A DNA stretch of 64,000 nucleotides from contig NC_092562.1 in the NCBI RefSeq assembly GCF_037975245.1, positions 20,783,054-20,847,053 of the forward strand, in the 5' to 3' direction. Under the pieces are notes generated by a model that saw nothing but the letters and a program-made list of their open reading frames with translations, did no database searches and was not told where the DNA came from. Made by a program: the position numbers and the translations under genes. This document shows positions 1 through 12,300 of this stretch, one piece after another (positions within the stretch are counted from its first letter, which is position 1; each line of letters opens with the position of its first letter). This DNA comes from Apostichopus japonicus. Taxonomy: Eukaryota; Echinodermata; Holothuroidea; Aspidochirotida; Stichopodidae.

Positions 1-1440
1 TCCTCTCACTCATACAATACCAAAGATTTAAGATGTCGCTACCAAACCCCCCTCCCCCCCCAAAAAAAAAAATAGCTACAAAATGAGGATGGTCCCAGTG
101 TTAAATGATTGTTAAAGTTTGAACATCAGTGACCACAGGGACAAAATTTTTGAAGGATATTTTCTGGTTGCCCCTCAGATGGCAAATTTGGTTGCCCCAA
201 GAAACAACTTAACAATGACCAATATATATACAGCATGTAAACTGTATAGAGAGATGTGTAGGTTCTGTGCATAGAAATCCCGCTTTGGGAGTGATTCCAA
301 TTTCTCATTTTAACCTATTTGGGGATATTTAGTTACAGTGCAATCTGAATTTCATGTAAACAACTCATCTGTCTGTCTGACGGCCTCCAATGCTGATTAT
401 GGATGTTGCTGACATTCATGAATACAGAAATTCTGTCATTGTCTTGGGACGGAGGGGAGGACCGTTGGTAATTTTGTCCCGGTGATCATTACTGTATTTG
501 AGTTGTCTAGCTAGACAACATGCTGGAATTCTACAGGTGCATTTCCTTGAGTTTGAGCGAGAGATTTACTATAAATAATATGAAATGGTTTCAAGTGTAA
601 AATTTAGATGTGTTGTGGTGAGTTCAGATGTTCACTGTACTAGTGTACTACTCTACAATAAGAAGCACTGAATATATATAAATATGTACTGTGTAGTCCA
701 TCAAGATGTCTCATACCAGGGAGTTGTTCCATAACAACTCCCTGCTCATACATTTTCTACACCCAGAAGGCCAGAAAACACATCTCATAATTGGTCCAAA
801 TTCCCTCAACAAACCTCTGGGTGAAGTACCTATATACAGGTGCAGGTCTGTACAAAAAACCCTGGTACAAGTTTGTCATCAACAAAATATGTTATATGAT
901 AGATCTGTGAAGGCAAATGGAAACATGATCAGCCATTTACTGTACTGTAAGTACTGTAGCTTAGATACTGTATAAAGTATAGTACAACACTAGGGAATGT
1001 ACTAATTTAGTAGTAATTTGTATGTAACAAGTGTAAACAGTGCAGACATTAATGGTGCTGGCCCGGCAATAAAACTTGTCAATATCTGACAGACAAGCTA
1101 GTTTCCTTTTCTCATCCTTAATATTTATACTGTATATAATTTTTTTTTATCTCAATACATTACATGTATAGAGATATTGTAACAGTAAGTGGGACTCTCT
1201 CTTCTCTTAAAAATTTTTCAGCGTCTTCATACAAAGTTCTTTTTCTCTGGAATTTCCAGAGCAAGCATATATCATATAGGCCAACAAAAGTTACTATTTT
1301 TTATTCCAGAATTGTATCTCATTCTATGACTTTTTCACCGATTTATGTCCAAATTTGGCCAAATCCCTCTGAAAAACAGTTGAAATGAGGCCTTTTTGCA
1401 CACGCTCCAAAACTTGTTTGTTTCATTGTTTTTGATGATT

Positions 1441-1528
1441 AAGCCCCGCCTCCAAGTCTTGTGTAGCAGATTGGCTATGACTCAAGCCCCGCCTCCAAGT
1501 CTGGTTTGTAGCAGATTGGCTATGCCTC
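1441..1528. repeat. Tandem duplication, two copies of about 48 bp
   Basis: Two adjacent near-identical units share AAGCCCCGCCTCCAAGTCT and GTAGCAGATTGGCTATG. They could be a local duplication inside an unrecognised dispersed repeat. Confidence 0.75.
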
Positions 1529-3605
1529 ATGGCAGCTACATGTTAGATATATGAAAATGGTCACCCTCACGACCAATGCACACTAATTCCATATACACAT
1601 TGTTGTGCATTTAATTTATATTAGGACTTCCTCTGTTTATAGCTCCATGGTTTTAGTAATATCAATTTAAGGATTGTTCTTTTGTTCAGGTAGTTTTTCA
1701 GAGCAAGAGTCATGATAAGTTTGTTTGATTGCCCATCAGGTATTTTGTATAATTACGTATACACTTTGTTGTGCTGCTGAAGGCTGCAAGTTTAGGCTAG
1801 GCCTAATGCATTCTATATTAGGCCTTCATTTAGTAATAGCCACATTAGCATTGTACTGGTGGTGTTCAGGCAGTTTTGGGCCATGGTACAGTAAGTTTGT
1901 TTGATTGCCTTACAGTGTGTTTTAATTTTTAAGTTAAGTTTCCAACTTATATATTAACTGTGACTCCATAAATTTAACATAATGTTAATGGGATGATACA
2001 ACAACTATTCATTTGGAATAGAGTGTATATTGTGCATTTCTAGAATGAAGCATCATTATGAATTAACAGCTTGTTTGGTATATTTCTTTAACCCCCCCCC
2101 CCAAAAAAAAGAATTAAAAACAAAAATTATAATCTATCACATTTTATTTTCACTGGAGTATGTATAAAAGAGGAGCCGGCCATAGCATTACAACTTTTAT
2201 AAGACTATTAAAATTGGATAAGGTTATGTCTTATTTATAAGGATATAATAAGGTTATAAGAAGTATGTTTAGCTTTTTTTTGAACCTGTGATGTTTGACA
2301 TCAAATATACAAAGAATTAAAAGAAAATACTAAAATGGAGAGGAACTGGGGTGGCTATTAGGGGAGGAGGAGGACACCCATCACTTTCAATTTAAAACTT
2401 ATATTCTACATATGTACATTATTTTTTCCAAGTCATAAATCCACGAAATCTTCATGTCAAAATTATTGAGATGGAAAAACGTGGGTTGTTTTGATAATTG
2501 GAAGTGTACACAGTTTTGATGGTAGTCACCACTACAGTCTACAGTAACCTACGGTAGGTCGATAGGCCTAGCTTTCTCAAGGCGGGCATCAAGAATATGG
2601 TCGAGTTGTTCGCCTCTTCTTATTTGACGTTGTCATTGACGTCAAACTATATGACCAAAAATATTATATATATTGATATTGATAATTGTAGAGACAGAGC
2701 AAAGATAAGAAACTAGGAATCGAAATTAGAACTTCCAGTATTGAGATACTGCGTCATTGATGCTCTGGTTTTTTTTTTTTTGGCATATCACACACTCTAA
2801 AAAATACATGTGATTTACAGAATATTAGGCAGAGGGCACTAAATTAAGTCCATTTTGTGATTTTAACTTTTTTTATGATTATTTGAAATATTATGGCTAT
2901 CATGAAATAGAATGAAGACCACATGTGCATTGTAAATATTACTTTAATGTATGTACACAGAAACATACTGTAATGTAGAAAAGAATGACGGTCACCACCC
3001 TTCAGGCCTATCACTGAGCATTATATATGAAATAATTTCTGTGTGGGGGAAGGAGGAAGGGTTTGTAAGCAAATTCTTTCGAAAAAACTACAGGTGAAAT
3101 ATGAAATATATATATATATATATGTGTATATTGTATTTACTATTTTTTCCAACGGCAACCAGAGTATACTGACCTGCCCCACCCAAGTAATACATTTTAT
3201 ATAAATCCCCTAACAATACATGGAATTACCACAGCTATACAAATGGTGTACTTAACCTTAGAACTTAACTTAAGACATATTACCCAAATACTACAATGCA
3301 TTTCCACCCTCCCAAAACAATTGTTCTCCTTTACAAGAGATGAATGAGATTACATGATTATCCCTAGAAAATATATTATGTGTTACATCATTACGTCACA
3401 ATCCCAGGATAAGTCTTATACCACATGCAGATCCATAGGAGTAGCCCCAAAAGCCATAATCTGGTAACAATTTTAACTGGTCTACTTAATGCCAGAGAGA
3501 TAATCCCCATGTAGTTCCAAAGGGGATTTAACAACCACAATGGCTCCACACCGTTAACACAAAACTCCCCCATTGCTCCACAACTTAACAGTAACAGCCT
3601 TACAA

Positions 3606-4137
3606 TATACGTATATATTGGATATATATAATTGAAATTGTAGTGAGTTGGATCCAGAACAGTGAAAAAACTTCCAGCCTCCACGGGGACTCGAACCTGG
3701 GCCTTCCGCTTTTTATGCGGACACCCTAACCACTAGGCTATGGACGCTGATTGTATGTCCAGAGGTTCGAAACCGGTAAGGAAGGTCGTAATTCCACTGT
3801 AGGCATTTGTCACCTGTATCGACACAATACTAGTTCTGTTTTGGTGATATTTGCCTTACTCTAGAGATAAAACATGATGCTAACCAACTCAGAATCATTT
3901 GTTACTCACTCAAAATCATTTGTTACTCCTAAAGCCAGATCTCGAAAGAGATACTTTTGAACAGACTTTGTTAAATGACATGGAGGTAAATGACACAGCG
4001 AAATGAATATTATTGAAACTGTAGTGAGTTGGAAAATCCAGAAGAGTGAAAAAACTTCCAGCCTCCACCGGGAATTGAACCCGGGCCTCCTGCTTTATAT
4101 GCGGACATCTAATGTTTATATATATATATATATATAT

Positions 4138-4168
<31 letters not shown>

Positions 4169-4175
4169 CATATGG
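3606..4175 (-). mobile_element. Composite element with two tRNA-like modules, copy 1
   Basis: Read on the minus strand: (TA)n, a tRNA-like module (box B-like GGTTCAATTCC at 4081-4071), a tail ending in CACTACAGTTTCAAT, a unique linker of about 250 bp, and a second tRNA-like module. The second module has box A TAGCCTAGTGG at 3740-3730 and box B GGTTCGAGTCC at 3697-3687. It ends with the same tail and (TA)n. A homologous copy in the opposite orientation lies at 41437-42075. Confidence 0.8.
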
Positions 4176-4669
4176 TACTATTGGATAGAATATATAATCA
4201 TTTGTCAAAGCATTGCTGCACTATCTTACTGTACTATCCAGAGCCATACATTCACAAAGTGAAATACTAAAGTATATACAGTATGTCAGTGTTTCTACAC
4301 ATGTGTACCTTCACAGTACCACAAACGATTTAATCACAAACTCGATTGCTCATCTTTGAAGAGCGACCATGATGGGAAAAGCAACATATTTACAGTAGCA
4401 TTTTAGAATGTTGCCTAAAGTTGCTTTAATCTCACAGTTATGTTAAGGCTACTCCAGCTGAGCTTGGAATGCAGAAATTAGTTGATGGATTTTTGAAAAC
4501 TATTTTCTGCACAGGTGCCCCTTGGAAATGGATTAGATGATTGCAAATTGCTGTATTTTACAGTATGTGTGTGGTTTTTGTCCGTTTCCAGGAGACCAAC
4601 AGACCAACCAATCCCATGCAGTGTATTGTACATACTGGGTAACCTCTAGATTGCGCTTCACTTTAATTC

Positions 4670-5096
4670 AGGCTGTTCAATTGGCAAAATGCCAGTGGAT
4701 TTCGCCGTTTGCCTGTCGATAAAAAGAGAGGAAAAAAAGGGCACAGTTTGCATTTTCCTGCGAGGAGACATTAGGAACATATTAACACATGATGATATTA
4801 ACGAGGGGTAGAACAATGGTCAGTTAAAAAATGTCTGTATATACCTAACATTTTTAGCCTTGTACATTACTGTTTATGATCAGATTGTTCAATTGGCTAA
4901 AAGCCAGTGGCTTTCACCGTTTGCCTGTCGATAAAAAGAGAGACAAAAGGCACAGTTTGCATTTTCCTGCGAGGAGACATTAAGAACATATTAACACATG
5001 ATGATATTAACGAGGGATAAAACAATGGTCAGTTAAAAAATGTCTCTACATACAGTACCTAACATTTTTAGCCTTGTACATGACTGTTTATGATCA
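4670..5096. repeat. Tandem duplication of about 211 bp
   Basis: Two adjacent copies start with GTTCAATTGG near 4673 and 4886. Both carry TTGCCTGTCGATAAAAAGAG, a GCGAGGAGACATTA segment and TTAACGAGGG, and end at TTTATGATCA. They are nearly identical, so the duplication is fairly recent. Confidence 0.85.
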
Positions 5097-6301
5097 AAGA
5101 ATATTAAATAGGGCTGCTCTCGTGTAAGCCTGTTCAGTATATATCTTTATATGTGTGTAATACTGTATTTCAGGAAAGTAACGGTGGGAAATTGACGTTT
5201 AAAAGCCAATAGAATCTATAAGCACTTGTGATCATTAACAAGAGGCTCAAAGATGTGAAATACTTGGGCTGGCATACATGTATTAAAGCATATCTTGAGT
5301 ATAATTTAATACTGTATGTATCATTGTAATGCATAAAGTGAGTCATCTCGGTCAAACAACGTACAGTATAAGCCGTTGATTTGACACCCCCGGAACACAT
5401 GTATACAGATTATTTGCTCAGTAGCGATACAGTATTGTGGCTTGTACAGTACTGTTTGTGAGGGTACATGTTGCGGCCACCTTTCATGTCATTTACTTAC
5501 ATATTATATTTACTGTACTGATGTAGATACTGTTGTAGTGTTTGTCTGGTACAGAGTCATTGGGATGGAGGATTGTATTATAAAACATTAAATATATTTT
5601 CATACGTTATAGAACTATACATGCAGTATGATGTATTTTGTGAATATTCTGTAGTATTACAGTTGGCCCGAGGCATCTTCCTGTTACTGTACATGTTTCG
5701 GTTGATACATTAATGTAATTTGTTAAAACCTTTCTTGTTGCTCCTGAAGAGAATGTTGTATCATTTTTATGATTGTTTCATTTTACTTTTCATAGTTATT
5801 CATATGTACTGACATGCATCCTTTAACATGCTTACTTTATTCTGTGATCAATATTCGAACAGGTTAGGAAAAGTATCATCTTATTTTTTGCACAGTGAGG
5901 CATACAGTACATTAGATTTGAGGGTGTACCCGAAGGAAAATGCTTTCCACCAACAGAAGAATGCATTTCGTGTGCATGTTCTGTATCCTTCACAGCATGA
6001 ACATAACAATTTGATAAACTTTGCAAGTGAAGATGTGTATATTTGTATTTGGCCTACATTATTCCAAAAGTGATCGTTAATAATGATCGTAAAGTCCATA
6101 TACTGAAATGGGTAGTGTAATTAACAGATCTTTCAATCCCTGTCAAACCTCTGCTCTACTCTGAGATGAAGACACTTTTTTCCAGTATTCTCTCTCCTCG
6201 AAATCTTAGCAATCCTGCCTACGTTTTGCAAGATTTAATACATATTTCATTCAGATATTTATTATTACGCTTCTTTTTTTCTCTTTTCTCCTTATGTACA
6301 G

Positions 6302-6346
6302 GTTGTTGGCGGACACCTGGCAGCCTATGATGCGCTCTATAAACAG
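6302..6346 (+). CDS. EPS15L1: EPS15L1 exon: N-terminal part of EH1
   Basis: A 45-nt exon, phase 0 at both ends, between a pyrimidine-rich tract ending in AG (6300-6301) and GT at 6347. It encodes [15 protein letters not shown], matching the start of the first EH domain just before the loop-1 region (vertebrate sequence has the same L/A-Y-x-x-Y-Y-K/R-Q pattern). It has no start codon, so at least one upstream coding exon is missing. A short exon like this is weaker alone; the perfect junction with the next exon supports it. Confidence 0.85.
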
Positions 6347-9300
6347 GTTTGACATTTCCTCTCAGGCCGTCGATTCCATTTGCTGATAAATGTAGCATTC
6401 ATGTGTTTGAACATTCTTCACTGATGGAACGGTCAGGAATGTGATCAATTCTCATTCTAGTCAAAATATTTATTTCATACCTGTGTGACAAGTGGGCAGA
6501 CTCCCTACCGTACAGTAGTACTCCACATAAAACCTAACTATATAACCGTAGTGTAGTGAGAAATCTATAATAGAGTGTACAGCAGTATTTCACCTTACTG
6601 TAACAAATTCACACAAGTTTATGGAATTAAAAAAAGTTATTTTCTGATTTTTGTTTCCACTAAAATTGTGAAGGTTTGTATGATCTACTTTCATACATTT
6701 ACTTTTGTACCCACCTGTAGCACAGGTTGGTAACACGTTTTAGCATGTAGCATCACCCTTTGTATGTATTGCAAAGAGGAAATAAATATACTCTGGTTTT
6801 TGTCCCAAGAGATAGTACTGTAGATATAATGCTGCAAAAGAAGAATTTAGTTACTGCACAAATTCAGTGTATTTAAAATGTGTAAGAAAAATGCACTGTA
6901 CTTTCCTAGAGCTGTGCTTTGAGACTCAAGAGATACAGTTATTAGATTGGTTGATTTTACCCAGTGGAGCTAATTAATGCTACATAGACTGTATGTACAG
7001 TATAGCAGCTCAGTTAGTTCATCTATCTGTCTGTTTTTGGTTTCAATGATAATCGTAACCTTTGCATTCATGATGGTGTATGTGTGTATGTCGGTGCGTG
7101 TGTGACGTAAACATGATATCTAAAGAAGGGAAATTCAGACCAATTTCATATGTAGTGTGTAGAAGTACCACATTGAGTACAAGTAGAACATTGTTTATTG
7201 TGGAGGTGAAAGGTCATTTGGGGTCACAAGGGGTCAAATTGTTAAAACCTTGTAAACACGGTATCTCTAGAAGTAAGCTTAGACAGATCTCATATTTAAT
7301 AAGTATACAAACCACTTTGAGTATAAGAAGCCTGCAGTATTGGCCAAAGGTCATTTGAGGTCATCAGAAGTCAAATTTTGAATACCTTGTAAACATGATA
7401 TCTCAATATTGGAAGCTTGGGCAGATCTCATACTTGGTATGAAGGTGTATCACAGTAAATGTGCCCTACTGGCAAATAAAATGTGCCCCTTTGATGAAGA
7501 ACTGTCTTTTGGATATATCTTAAGCCTTTGTTAAATTTAATATTTTATTTTAATTATTCACGTGCACCATAAAAGTATTGATAGCATGCTAACACATCAT
7601 ATATGTTTAAGTGATATGGCCGGTGTGTATCGGTTTATAGCATAACGAGTGGTGGTTGTGGAATGAGAAAGTGCCCCTCTGATGTTGTGCCCCCCCCCCA
7701 AACTTTTTGGAAGCTTCGTACCGTCGTGTGTGGAGAGCAACTGTATCTCTTGGGTTAATATAAAGGGCTGTCACCGTTACACTCCTGAGGACAACGTGGA
7801 ATGATTTTATTTCATCGTGTGTGACTCTACATTTGGTACATTGAAATCAATTGAGTCACCACTGTACAACTTGGCTGATGTTCTAGTCGCTTAAGACGGT
7901 GATTATAGAACATATCCATCGTTGATCTCTAGTTTCAGGAAATCACATACTTAATGGAAAAGACTGCCCAGTAGTAGTAGTATAGTAGCACAGCCTAAGC
8001 AGTGCACTTCCCCTGTTGGGAAGTTAAGTTAAGTTGCCAGTAACTCATAAAAAGCAGATGTGGAAATTTCCAATAACATGCCAACCAACACCTTACGCAA
8101 AAATAATTTAGATTTTGGACGAAAGCACTGTGGAATCTTTTAATATCATATCTTTGATATTCAGGGGTGGGCGAGGGGAATGGTAGGAGAGGGAAAGGGG
8201 TGGGAGAGGGGAGGGGTGGTAAGGGGAGGGGTGGATACGGAGAGTAGAATTAGGAACAGAATGACTTTATACAGCACTCTTGCTTTAAACAACTTCTTGA
8301 GTGGAGGGGGGGGGAGGGGGGAGAGGGGAGGGTGGGGAGGGGTGGATAGGGAGAGTAGAATTAGGAACAGAATGACTTTATACAGCACTCTCAACTTGAG
8401 TGTGGGGGGGGGGTTGTCTTCAGACCTTGTTATTATGAATGGTACTATTTTTTATCCATAATATTTTTTCAAAACATATCAATGGAAAAGAAAGTTTTAG
8501 AAGAAACCATTTTTTCTCTTGCCTTTTTGTCCTATAATAATGCCATGGATATATTGTGTAAGGATTCTTAACAGATAGCCTGGGAAACTCTGTGTGCTAG
8601 AGTTTCACAGCAACAATTTTGGGAAACTCACAAACTTGAAACCTATCACCACTATGGTACCTAGCGTTAACAGTTGTTTAAGACAACAGCTTGAGATTGC
8701 TTAATAAAGTGCAATTAATTTTGCAGAGATCGTGAAAAATCTTTGATGACAAAAAAAATCCCAACCAAAGTTGACATTTAAAATGGCAATCTATGGAAAG
8801 TTGTGTTACTTTTCAGTCTCTAGAAAAGGTTTATTTTCTTTTCATAAACAGGCTGATGTCAACGGTACTGGTAAAATACAGGCTGCAGCTGCTGCAGTGT
8901 TTTTGAAGAGATCGGGACTAAAGGAGCCAGTCTTACATAAGATATGGGAGTGCTGTGACAGGTTAGGGCGGGGCTACTTAGACAAACAGGTACAGTATTA
9001 TAACATGTACAATTTTGGGCTGCTGTCCCCCCCTTTTGTTTTTTAAATGTTTAATTAAAGACTTCAGTTTGCCCAAATAACATAGTCCTTTGTGCTCGAA
9101 GTCAATGTATTTGAATAGTGTGTCAGAATGCTCTCGCTATAAATTAGCTGATTGTCCCTTGGACAACGTCAAGAATAGTTTTGGTCACTCGAAAAAATGA
9201 GCAAAGGAATAAAGGAAATGAACATATTGAAGAGAGAAATGAGTCTTCTCCTCGGTAAAATAGGGAAAACCAAATACAAGTCACCCTTGATGATAACTAT

Positions 9301-12300
9301 AGAGTAAGTAGAATAAATAATTATGCTTCCTGTGAATCCTTGCATCATACAGTTTTTTTTTTCTCTCTTCTGACATTGTTTATTTACTGTGTACGAGGAT
9401 CCATTAGAATTCCACAGGACGATGATCGACTGAAGTCATTGATCGGAAAATCATTTTAGGTCTACCTTAGTAGTATCGTGACTCTACCATAGTGGAAACC
9501 AATTAACACCGTCTGTGGCGATAGTGACTTCTTGGAAAATTAAAACCCACGGTGTCCGCTAGTTAGTCATTTTGACTAATTATTCTAATAATATCTAGCG
9601 TTTACTTTGCTCCTCACTTTACCTGACTCCCCACAACCTTGGCACTCTCATTCTACCATGCCTAGAATGAACTGGTATAAACCTTTAACACTGTGCACCC
9701 TCTATGATTGGCCCCCCCCTCCCGGTCAATGCCCTTCTCATTCTACCATCCAAAGTGCAAGCATCGTGTGTGCTTCGTCTGTATTTTCCTTAATTTCTAA
9801 TCTCTAAGGCCCAAAACATAATAGATATACAATGTGATAGAAAGACTAAATGATAGAAATACTTTGTAGCATGTTACATGGGCATTGTATCACCAATGCA
9901 GGAAACTTTATGCTATGAGTTGTCTAATCTAAATGTAAAATGTCGTACAAACATAGGAAGCTGTCATTATTGACAGGGAAGTAACGACTCATTCTTTTGC
10001 TGACATGTTGAGATTTTGACATGTTGAGGTTTTATCAAACAGTGTGGAATATTTTGCCCTTTAAATAATGTGTCACGTTGTCTGCCACCAGTATATTCCA
10101 TTAAACCACAGTGTGTATAAATATGTCTGCAACCCTACAGTATTATATAAGCATGATAAATTGCTTTATATTAGGTTTTTCTATCCTTATTATTATAGTC
10201 TCTTCCATATAGTGCTATTCCCTATTAAATTGGCAGAAAAATTGACAGAAAAAAACCCCAAACAGGGAGGTGATGGTCTCAATACTGTACATTTGATCAT
10301 CTCCTTGGTATTTAATGGGAGAGAGTATCGTCAAAAAATTGATCTTTTGCAAATAGTTTGTTTAGACGTTGATTTGAAATACTCCATTGGCAAAGGAACA
10401 ACTTAATGAGATCTTTATCAGTGTGTGTTCTGTTCACTATTGTTTACTTTCTTTTCATCTCTCTTTCTTTTTTTTTTTCATTTTGTTGTTTACTTCCCCA
10501 GGCCATGGTAGTAGCCCTGAAGCTGGTAGCGTTAGCCCAGATCGGAAAAGACGTGGACATGGCCCACATATCCTTGCCAGCCCCCATCCCGAGCATGGTA
10601 AATCAAGTTTTTCTCCTTTTGGTTTTTCTTGTTGTTCTTTGCTCCACACGTTTCAGAGTATGAGAACTATTTGAAAGGAAACTGTTCGGTGATGTAAAGG
10701 ATGTAATGCAATGAGCAGATAGTTATGATTGTTAATTCAAAATTTTAAAGGAAGTTGTTGTCAATGGGCTGGATATATCTTCTAAATTCTCCCTTTTTGG
10801 TTGACGTCATTGCCGCAGATTAACACACTGGTACCTAATCCCAATCACCATACTACATACACACAGTGTACGTCATATTGGCATGTTCTCTGCATAAGCT
10901 GCATAAGGAAGTATGCTGTCGCCAAATTGGTTTATGTATCTATTGAATCACTCCCCTGTATGAAAAATAAAACATTGGACGGCATTATAAGTATGGAAGT
11001 ACGTTCACATTAATAATATTCAAACACGTCTTCGATTCTGTATACATTTACCCAATACTGCAGATCTATGTGTTTCTGACATTTCATCCTCAGCTACGCA
11101 ATTAGTACTCAGCTGGGCTGGTACTGTCACCTTTCTTAATGATATGTCACATTAGATGATTCAAACCTTAAAAGGAATCTATTGCATTGCCTCTAAGACC
11201 AAGAAGTACCTGGTATATTTTATACTGATATTGTGGAATTCACTTTTCTCCTAGCTTACCTGTCTCCCCACAACCTTAGCCCTCTTGTTGTATAGTGTGT
11301 AGAATTAACTGGTAACTTTTTACCACTGTGTGCTTCTCTATGGCCGGACCCTTCCTGTCAATGCCCTTCCTTCTCATTCTACCAGCCAAAGTGTCTAGGA
11401 AGGGCATTGACAAGAGGGGCCCGGCCATAGAGGACCCACAGTGTTAAAAGGTTACCAGTTCATTCTAGACATGGTAGAACGAGAGTGCTAAGGTTGTGGG
11501 GAGACAGGTTAGCTTGTCACTCGTAAATATCCAAACCAATAACTTTTGGAATATATTGTGTTAAAACCGTGTAAGCTAAATGATGACAATTCACTGAACC
11601 AAAAAAAGGAAAGTAAAATATCAAAACATATTATAGGAAAAAATGGGTAAAACTAGCAATTTTAAACGTTCAAAACACCTCCTGTAAACTACTAATTAAT
11701 ACTAAATTTGTAATCGAGCCGCCTTTCTTTGCGTAGATACTGCATATGTGTTATCTCTGTTGATGTGTGTATGTCATATATGGCTCAAGTGCAACAAATA
11801 CATGTGTGCAATGGGTTGATGAAAGATTAAAAAGATGCAAAAACAAAGAAACAATGTACAAGTTAATATGAAATGTACTACGGCTGGAGGTGCCATGTGG
11901 AAGGACATTTTCAACATAGTCATTTATAAGTAACATTAAACAAGGGATTTGATGTATCTTATATGAAAGATTTAATTAATATCAAATAAACTAACTTTAT
12001 GCCCAAAATAAAAATGTTACAAAATACTCACACAAAAAAACTAAAACATTTTTTTATCACTTTTAATGAAAAAACTCTATGGACTTGACGTAATGTCAGT
12101 GATCAAATTGCCTGACGTAATTTCAGTAGAAAAAAGGATCAGGAGGGACACTTAAGTCCCCATCAAGGACCCTATAGAGAGAGGGAAAAAACTGAAGACA
12201 CAAACACTCAGACCCGATTACAATGCTTAAAGTGCTTGTCCAAAGCATTCTTAAACCCATTGACACTACTTGCAAGTACAACTTTCTCAGGTAAACCATT

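Larger units (their letters stand above)
1..6301. other. Non-coding DNA upstream of first EPS15L1 exon found
   Basis: Probably the first intron of the EPS15-type gene, since the start exon was not found here. It holds a 48-bp CCCCGCCTCC-containing duplication (about 1441-1528), a composite SINE-like element (3606-4175), a 211-bp tandem duplication (4670-5096), and many TACTGTA/TACAGTA words. No supported exon was recognised. Confidence 0.6.
6347..8851. other. EPS15L1 intron
   Basis: Contains a three-copy degenerate repeat (7100-7440), a C-run near 7690 and a 112-bp G-rich tandem duplication (8160-8410). Nothing coding was recognised. Confidence 0.7.

Noticed and set aside
3687-3740. tRNA gene on the minus strand
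   Set aside because: Box A and box B are good, but the acceptor stem does not pair, and the same unit recurs with a shared non-tRNA tail, so it is a SINE module.
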